This document shows positions 5,156-9,517 of a DNA stretch of 9,517 nucleotides, piece after piece; within the stretch, counting starts at the first letter, position 1; each line of letters begins with the position of its first letter. The stretch is from JBNKEI01 sp050288705. Lineage in GTDB: Bacteria; Myxococcota; Myxococcia; Myxococcales; UBA5297. Both the position numbers and the translations under genes were made by a program. The notes below the pieces were generated by a model that made no database searches, was not told where the DNA came from, and saw only the letters and a list, made by a program, of their open reading frames with translations. The stretch covers positions 1 through 9,517 of the forward strand of contig JBNKEI010000076.1 in the NCBI GenBank assembly GCA_050288705.1. Direction: 5' to 3'.

Positions 5156-5184
5156 TTGGGAGATTCAAATTCGCGCTATATAAT
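5156..5184 (+). promoter_or_regulatory. Promoter of the DivIVA-DUF167-GGDEF operon
   Basis: A perfect -10 TATAAT (5179-5184) is preceded after 17 bases by TTGGGA (5156-5161), which keeps the TTG of the -35 box. Transcription should start around 5190-5192, only four to six bases before the DivIVA ATG at 5196, so no ribosome binding site can fit in the mRNA. Confidence 0.65.
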
Positions 5185-5195
5185 AAACTCCATAA

Positions 5196-5672
5196 ATGAA
5201 GATCACCGCTCTCGATATCCGACAGAAGCAATTCAAGCCTGCAATCCGTGGCCACGACCGTAGAGAAGTCGAGGGATTTCTCGACCTTGTCGCTAGTGAG
5301 TTAGAAGAAGTTGTTAAGGAGAACATTGCACTTAAGGAAGAATTGCGAAAAAAACAGCACAAGCTTGATGAGCAGGTAAGCCGAGAGAAAACCCTTCAAG
5401 AAACTATGCTTACCGCCCAGCGTGTGAGTGAAGATATTCGAGAAGCTGCCAAAAAGGAGGCAGAAATTGTCCTCTCACAAGCAGAATTGCAGGCGGAAAG
5501 AATCATTCTAGACGCCGACCAAAAACGAGTGAGGATAATCAATGAAATTAATGAGCTGAAACGCCAACGCTCTCAATTCGAATCACAAATCAAAAGTGTG
5601 ATCAGTTCTCACCTTAGTTTACTAGAGACTTTCCGTTCTCATCCGGCAAGAAATTTCGAGGACTCAATCTGA
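5196..5672 (+). CDS. DivIVA-domain coiled-coil protein
   Basis: DivIVA-family proteins sense negatively curved membrane at poles and septa and recruit partners. The N-terminus MKITALDIRQKQFKPAIRG followed by DRREVEGFLDLVASEL is the conserved DivIVA membrane-binding head, which fixes the start codon. From about residue 27 to 140 the protein is an almost continuous, highly charged coiled coil. The total of 158 residues is a usual size, and a short non-helical tail ends HPARNFEDSI. There is no Shine-Dalgarno sequence, and the promoter lies immediately upstream, so translation is probably leaderless. The next gene starts nine bases after the stop. In Gram-positives this family directs pole and septum functions; in Gram-negative DivIVA-DUF167 clusters the role is little defined. 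Confidence 0.9.
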   Translation: MKITALDIRQKQFKPAIRGHDRREVEGFLDLVASELEEVVKENIALKEELRKKQHKLDEQVSREKTLQETMLTAQRVSEDIREAAKKEAEIVLSQAELQAERIILDADQKRVRIINEINELKRQRSQFESQIKSVISSHLSLLETFRSHPARNFEDSI

Positions 5673-5681
5673 GCCAGTTTC

Positions 5682-6017
5682 ATGAGGTCCATTATCTCGA
5701 CATCTAGCGATGCTCCCAATTTTACGTTTCTGCGAGCCCTGGACACAGGGGTGCAGATTTCCGTTCTCGTGCAACCGCGAGCAGCTCGTTCGCGCTTAGC
5801 AGGTGAACATGATGGTCGTCTAAAAATCCAGCTGGCAGCTCCTCCTGTTGACGGAGAAGCCAATGCAGCTCTGATCGAACTGCTGGGCGAAATACTGCGA
5901 TTGCCCAGACGGAAAATCCTGATTACCTCAGGATTAGCCAGCCGACGCAAGGTCGTGCTCATCCAAGGAGTAGACCTAAATATGGTTTACTCGATTTTTT
6001 CCAAGGCTCTGTTGTAA
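5682..6017 (+). CDS. DUF167/YggU family protein
   Basis: The 111-residue protein contains the full DUF167 signature: VLVQPRAARSRLAGEHDGRL, then KIQLAAPPVDGEANAAL (about residues 48-64), and the closing ILITSGLASRRKVVLIQG. The biochemical function of the family is not established. About 23 residues precede the domain, more than in some relatives, and the ribosome binding site of the ATG at 5682 is poor, so translation is probably coupled to DivIVA, whose stop is nine bases upstream. The C-terminal tail VDLNMVYSIFSKALL is hydrophobic and extends past the usual end of the fold. The gene ends 12 bases before the next, consistent with one operon. Confidence 0.9.
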   Translation: MRSIISTSSDAPNFTFLRALDTGVQISVLVQPRAARSRLAGEHDGRLKIQLAAPPVDGEANAALIELLGEILRLPRRKILITSGLASRRKVVLIQGVDLNMVYSIFSKALL

Positions 6018-6029
6018 ACAGAAAGGGGA

Positions 6030-7397
6030 ATGCAACCAGGCATGGAAAAGACGCGAATTCTTATCGTCGATGACGATCCTATCGCCCGGCAACTGTACAG
6101 CGATTGCCTAAGCAGTGCAGGATACGAAGTGGAAGCAGTTCACGATGCACAGCAGGCATGCCAAATTCTCGATCGGCTGCATTTTGATGTAGTGGTTACC
6201 GATCTTATATTGCCGAGCGAAGACGGTCTGGCGGTTCTGGCGGAAGCAAAACGGCGCGATCCTGGCATAGAGGTCATTTTAATTACTGCGGTCGATCGCG
6301 TTGATCCGGCTGTGCGCGCTATCAAAAGCGGAGCAGCGGACTATTTAGTAAAGCCAGTATCTGCAGAATCGCTTCTTTTATCGGTTTCTCGTTCAGTAGC
6401 TACCCATCAACTTCTGCAAGAAAATGCTTTGCTACGCCAGCATCTTGCTCTGGTAGAGACTGGCCAGCGGTTAGCAACAACATTGGAAAAAGAGCACCTA
6501 TTTCCTCTTGCTGCTCACGCTTTTGCTCAAAATTTGTCGGCCAACTCGGTGCTTCTTTTTGACCGAACCACCGAGGGTAAGTATTTGCTAACAGCTTTTC
6601 AAGGAATCGATCCCCAATACGCCCAGAAAATTGGTGATCAAGCGGTTGCAGCGCTGCCACATCTTCATAATAACTTGTCTTCGGTGGAGATATTGGAAAT
6701 TGACGGCCAAACTTGGCATGTTCTTCGAGCTGAAGAGACTGGCCAGGTTCAGGGCATTTGTCTTTTACTTAATCCCACTCTTCAATCTACCGCCTGGTCC
6801 AACGCCCATTTCTTGGCGCGCCATTTCGCTTTGGCCATGCAAAACATTCGTAGACTTAACGAAGCTGAAGATTTGGTCTACATGGATGATCTTACTCGGT
6901 TGTACAACCTTCGCTTTCTTCACCTGGTGTTAGACCGAGAAATCACTAACTCGAGACAAACCGGAACGCCTTTTTCGGTCCTTTTTATGGACTTAGATCA
7001 CTTCAAGGAAATTAATGACAGCTACGGTCATCTGGCGGGAAGCAAGCTTTTGGTTGAAGTAGGCGCTCTTCTAAAAGGAAGTGTACGCGACATCGATGTG
7101 GCCTGCCGTTACGGAGGCGATGAATATGTGGTGGTGCTTCTCAACACCGATACTGGTGGGGCGCTAAAAGTTGGAGAACGCATTCGTCGCTCTATTGAAG
7201 CACGCCGCTTCTTATCGCGAGAAGGCTTGGCTATTTCCCTTACTTCCTGTATTGGTGTAGCTAGTTACCCTGAGCATGCTCAAGATAAGCACTCAATCCT
7301 CGACTCTGCAGACCGGGCTATGTACCGAGGAAAGCAAACCACACGCAACATTATTTACGTAGCTTCACCTAAAGATCCTTCAGTTAGGGCTTGTTAG
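6030..7397 (+). CDS. Response regulator with REC, GAF-like and GGDEF domains (diguanylate cyclase)
   Basis: This 455-residue protein should be phosphorylated by a sensor kinase and in response make cyclic di-GMP from two GTP. The receiver domain (about 10-122) has the acidic pocket D14-D16, phospho-acceptor D58 in VVVTDLILP, T86 and K108 in YLVKP. A helix leads to a middle region of about 150 residues (130-275) that looks GAF-like but lacks clear motifs. The GGDEF domain (about 285-445) starts with MDDLTRLYNLRFL, has FMDLDHFKEINDSYGHLAG, and carries the active site as GGDEY (362-366), a mild Phe-to-Tyr change. RDID (353-356), five residues before it, is the RxxD inhibitory site, so product feedback is expected. 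The ATG at 6030 sits only one base after AAAGGGG; the in-frame ATG at 6042 may be used instead. Co-location with a polar DivIVA protein suggests localised signalling. No partner kinase is visible. Confidence 0.93.
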   Translation: MQPGMEKTRILIVDDDPIARQLYSDCLSSAGYEVEAVHDAQQACQILDRLHFDVVVTDLILPSEDGLAVLAEAKRRDPGIEVILITAVDRVDPAVRAIKSGAADYLVKPVSAESLLLSVSRSVATHQLLQENALLRQHLALVETGQRLATTLEKEHLFPLAAHAFAQNLSANSVLLFDRTTEGKYLLTAFQGIDPQYAQKIGDQAVAALPHLHNNLSSVEILEIDGQTWHVLRAEETGQVQGICLLLNPTLQSTAWSNAHFLARHFALAMQNIRRLNEAEDLVYMDDLTRLYNLRFLHLVLDREITNSRQTGTPFSVLFMDLDHFKEINDSYGHLAGSKLLVEVGALLKGSVRDIDVACRYGGDEYVVVLLNTDTGGALKVGERIRRSIEARRFLSREGLAISLTSCIGVASYPEHAQDKHSILDSADRAMYRGKQTTRNIIYVASPKDPSVRAC

Positions 7398-7407
7398 TAT
7401 GAATCTT

Positions 7408-8031
7408 TCAGAGTTCTCTTGTTAGCATAGAGACATCCCCCTTGCCTTTTCTCAATATTCTCAGTTCATCGGAAACTAACGATATTACTGTAGAAAACTC
7501 TCTTCCTACTATTCCCCCATCCAAGACTAGACTGAGCCCGCTTCCAAAAGTGTTGCGAACGTCTTCTGCTACGAGAAGAGGCTCTTCATTTTCGCTTGCC
7601 GAAGTAGTTACCAATGGACGCCCCAACTGCCTACACAACTCATTAACTACTGAGCAATCGGGAATACGGATTCCTACCGTCTTTTGGCGAGTTTGCATAA
7701 GTTTTGGAACTAAACTGGTCGCTTCAAGCACGAATGTATATGGACCAGGAGCTAGATGACGAATTACCCTATACGCATAGTTAGAAACCTTGGCCAGTTC
7801 AGACAGACCAGAGAGATCGGCAACCAACACCGACATTGGGTGTTTGCGATCGCGGCGTTTAAGCGCAAAAAGCCCATTTACTGCCCGCTTGTTCATCAAA
7901 TCGCAGCCTAATCCGTAGCAGGTATCAGTAGGATAGGCTATAAGCTCCCCTTGCTCCAACGCAGACACTGCGCGCGAGATGATGCGCGGTTGGGGATGAA
8001 TCATCCGGATGGTAAGAATTGGTGTTCCCAT
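7408..8031 (-). CDS. YciO/YrdC/Sua5 family protein
   Basis: The family includes the enzymes that make threonylcarbamoyl-AMP for the t6A base next to the anticodon of ANN-reading tRNAs. At 207 residues this protein matches YciO-like members in length. IHPQPRIISRAVSALEQGEL, then YPTDTCYGLGCD, KRRDRKHPMSVLVADL, APGPYTFVLEAT, RQKTVGIRIPD and a closing VLDGG-TVISL pattern all follow YciO order. The KRRxxxxP element expected in the active cleft is kept, but the usual SxN of TsaC/Sua5 reads TSASEN. Activity as a full t6A enzyme is therefore uncertain, and a YciO role is more likely. There is no ribosome binding site before the ATG at 8031; an in-frame ATG at 8004 is an alternative. The gene is convergent with the GGDEF gene (ten bases between stops) and divergent from ligA. 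Confidence 0.88.
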   Translation of the reverse strand: MGTPILTIRMIHPQPRIISRAVSALEQGELIAYPTDTCYGLGCDLMNKRAVNGLFALKRRDRKHPMSVLVADLSGLSELAKVSNYAYRVIRHLAPGPYTFVLEATSLVPKLMQTRQKTVGIRIPDCSVVNELCRQLGRPLVTTSASENEEPLLVAEDVRNTFGSGLSLVLDGGIVGREFSTVISLVSDELRILRKGKGDVSMLTREL

Positions 8032-8049
8032 GGCTAACGAAAAATACTC

Positions 8050-8058
8050 TGTATAACA
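8050..8058 (-). promoter_or_regulatory. Extended -10 promoter of the YciO-family gene
   Basis: On the minus strand the sequence reads TGTTATACA, an extended -10 (TG, one base, then TATACA). No -35 is evident at the right distance. Transcription would begin near 8043, giving a leader of about 12 bases without a ribosome binding site. Confidence 0.35.
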
Positions 8059-8145
8059 CTAGGACGTGCAAAAAGCGCCCGCCAACCCAAAAGTCTCCAC
8101 TATTTCAGGAAAAATTGGGAAAACAGGGCTCTTTAGGAGCGCAAA

Positions 8146-9517
8146 ATGGTTCCGCCTAGCCCAGAAAAGCGAGCTGACGAGCTGCGTGAGCTTATTTCTT
8201 TTCATGATCACCGCTATTATGTACTCGATCAGCCGATCATTAGCGATGCGGAATATGATCGCCTGTACGACGAGCTGGAACAACTGGAAAAAAAGTTCCC
8301 TCAGCTTCGTAATTCTTATTCTCCTACTCAACGAGTGGGAGGCAAGCCTTTAGAAAAATTCGCTAAAGTAGTTCATACCATTCCTATGCTTTCTTTGGGA
8401 AAAGCCCAATCTACCGAAGAATTCAGGGATTTCGATCAACGGATTAGCAAAGCACTCGGTGTAAAAGACATTTTTTATCTCTGCGAACCCAAGCTAGATG
8501 GTCTTTCTATTTCGGTCCGCTATGAACATGGCTTATTGGTTCGCGCTGCCACTCGCGGAGATGGAACCACCGGAGAAGATGTCACTGAGAATGTTAAAAC
8601 TATCCGTTCTATCCCTCTAAAGCTACGTAGCGCCGAACAACAACTTCCGGAGTTGCTGGAAGCTCGCGGAGAAGTTTTTTTAGCCAAAGATGATTTTGTA
8701 AAATTAAATCAGCAACAGGAAGAGGCGGGCGATATTTCTTTTGTTAATCCTAGGAATGCAGCCGCTGGTTCGCTTCGCCAGCTTGATTCCAAAATAACTG
8801 CTTCTCGTCCCCTCTCAGCCTATTTCTACGAAATCGGAGAATCTTCGCTAGATTTCGACAGCCACGTTCAAAAGCTGGAATTCTTGGATTCAGTAGGACT
8901 GCGAGTCTCGAAGTCTATTTGTCGAGCAGTAGGCTCTCAAGAAGTTCAGGAGTGCTATCAAAAGATGCTAGCGCATCGCCATGACCTCTCTTTTGAATCT
9001 GATGGGATGGTGATCAAAGTTGATAAGAAGGAATACCGGGACCAACTTGGAACCGTTTCCAAAAGTCCTCGTTGGGCGGTGGCATGGAAATTCCCTGCTG
9101 AAGAAGAAGAGACTGTGGTCTTAAATATTCGCGTTCAGGTTGGTCGGACGGGCAAGCTTACGCCCGTAGCCGAGCTTCAACCAGTGCTGGTGGGCGGAGC
9201 TAATATTTCCAACGCTACTCTTCACAATGAAGACGAGCTTCGTCGCAAAGATGTTCGGGTGGGAGACCATGTATTTGTGCGTCGGGCAGGAGATGTGATT
9301 CCCGAAATTGTGGTGGTAATAAAAGAAAAGCGCACTGGAAAAGAAAAAGCGTTTGAGTTTCCTTCGAATTGCCCAGTATGCAATGCCATTGCTCAAAGGA
9401 ATCCTGGCGAAGCCGATCATCGCTGTACGGGAATGCGTTGTTCCGCACAACTCGCTGGCCATCTAGCCCATTTTTCTCAGCGAGCAGATGTAATTGCTGC
9501 AGGAACACTAATTTTGG
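8146..9517 (+). CDS. ligA: NAD+-dependent DNA ligase, 3' end outside the window
   Basis: LigA seals nicks in replication and repair using NAD+. The 457 visible residues begin with the NAD-binding Ia domain (FHDHRYYVLDQPIISDAEYD, then SPTQRVGG). The catalytic Lys is K116 in EPKLDG. Further ligase motifs are ARGEVF, SDGMVIKVD and AWKFPAEE. The OB domain (VQVGRTGKLTPVAEL, GDHVFVRRAGDVIPEI) and the four zinc cysteines (C409, C412, C427, C432) follow. The ATG at 8146 has AGGAG seven bases upstream. Roughly the last third (helix-hairpin-helix and BRCT domains) is missing because the window ends. The last dozen residues, ADVIAAGTLIL, fit poorly to the usual AMDIxGLG start of the helix-hairpin-helix domain. 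The divergent YciO gene starts 114 bases away; I could not find a clear ligA promoter in the gap. Confidence 0.97.
   Translation, partial: MVPPSPEKRADELRELISFHDHRYYVLDQPIISDAEYDRLYDELEQLEKKFPQLRNSYSPTQRVGGKPLEKFAKVVHTIPMLSLGKAQSTEEFRDFDQRISKALGVKDIFYLCEPKLDGLSISVRYEHGLLVRAATRGDGTTGEDVTENVKTIRSIPLKLRSAEQQLPELLEARGEVFLAKDDFVKLNQQQEEAGDISFVNPRNAAAGSLRQLDSKITASRPLSAYFYEIGESSLDFDSHVQKLEFLDSVGLRVSKSICRAVGSQEVQECYQKMLAHRHDLSFESDGMVIKVDKKEYRDQLGTVSKSPRWAVAWKFPAEEEETVVLNIRVQVGRTGKLTPVAELQPVLVGGANISNATLHNEDELRRKDVRVGDHVFVRRAGDVIPEIVVVIKEKRTGKEKAFEFPSNCPVCNAIAQRNPGEADHRCTGMRCSAQLAGHLAHFSQRADVIAAGTLIL

Noticed and set aside
4797..5183. Plus-strand frame containing PSFRAG, like a TnpB C-terminus
   Set aside because: The match comes from the hairpin sequence itself; upstream it is antisense to the ferritin-like ORF and shows no TnpB zinc-finger or catalytic motifs.
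4899..5255. Minus-strand ORF of 118 codons across the insertion
   Set aside because: It begins antisense to DivIVA and is open through the insertion by chance; only its segment near the ATG at 5102 may belong to the original ferritin-like gene.
8059..8353. ORFs on both strands across the ligA start
   Set aside because: They overlap the conserved N-terminal LigA codons in other frames; LigA is unambiguous.

Overview
The window looks like the border of a bacterial chromosome with an integrated element. Base composition is moderate by eye. The organism is probably Gram-negative: it has a short membrane-anchored lytic transglycosylase and a queuosine-precursor enzyme. A short DivIVA-domain gene followed by a DUF167/YggU gene is an arrangement I associate with Deltaproteobacteria and related lineages. 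That assignment is an inference from gene content. The tRNA does not encode its CCA tail.

Region 1 (1-~598) appears to be the end of an integrated element. A minus-strand unknown gene with its own TTGACA promoter runs off the left edge. Next come a perfect 10+1+10 bp dyad and then the 3' part of a tRNA-Phe gene (~554-598) with no 5' half. This is the usual footprint of site-specific integration at a tRNA 3' end, with the element lying to the left and the chromosome to the right. No integrase is in the window.

Region 2 (~796-4121) is a minus-strand housekeeping cluster, transcribed right to left: a small unknown helical protein, a lytic transglycosylase, queE, an Nfu-type Fe-S protein, greA and pyrE. 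greA has its own promoter and a strong GC hairpin plus T-run at the very 5' end of the predicted mRNA. A second, larger hairpin sits between greA and pyrE.

Region 3 (4201-5195) holds tRNA-Leu(CAG) on the plus strand and a minus-strand ferritin-like four-helix protein with degenerate metal ligands. It also holds a ~122-bp insertion that resembles a non-autonomous IS200/IS605 element. That insertion has two near-identical subterminal hairpins, TTGAT at its left border and TTGAC at its right end. Conceptual excision joins an upstream ATG in frame with the ferritin-like ORF, so the element may have disrupted this gene's 5' end.

Region 4 (5196-7397) is a plus-strand operon: a DivIVA-domain coiled-coil protein, a DUF167/YggU protein and a REC-(GAF-like)-GGDEF response regulator that should make cyclic di-GMP. 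The operon promoter is so close to the DivIVA start codon that the mRNA is probably leaderless or nearly so.

Region 5 (7408-9517) has a minus-strand YciO/Sua5-family gene convergent with the GGDEF gene. It is divergent from ligA, the NAD+-dependent DNA ligase, which runs off the right edge. I found no CRISPR array, rRNA or complete transposase.
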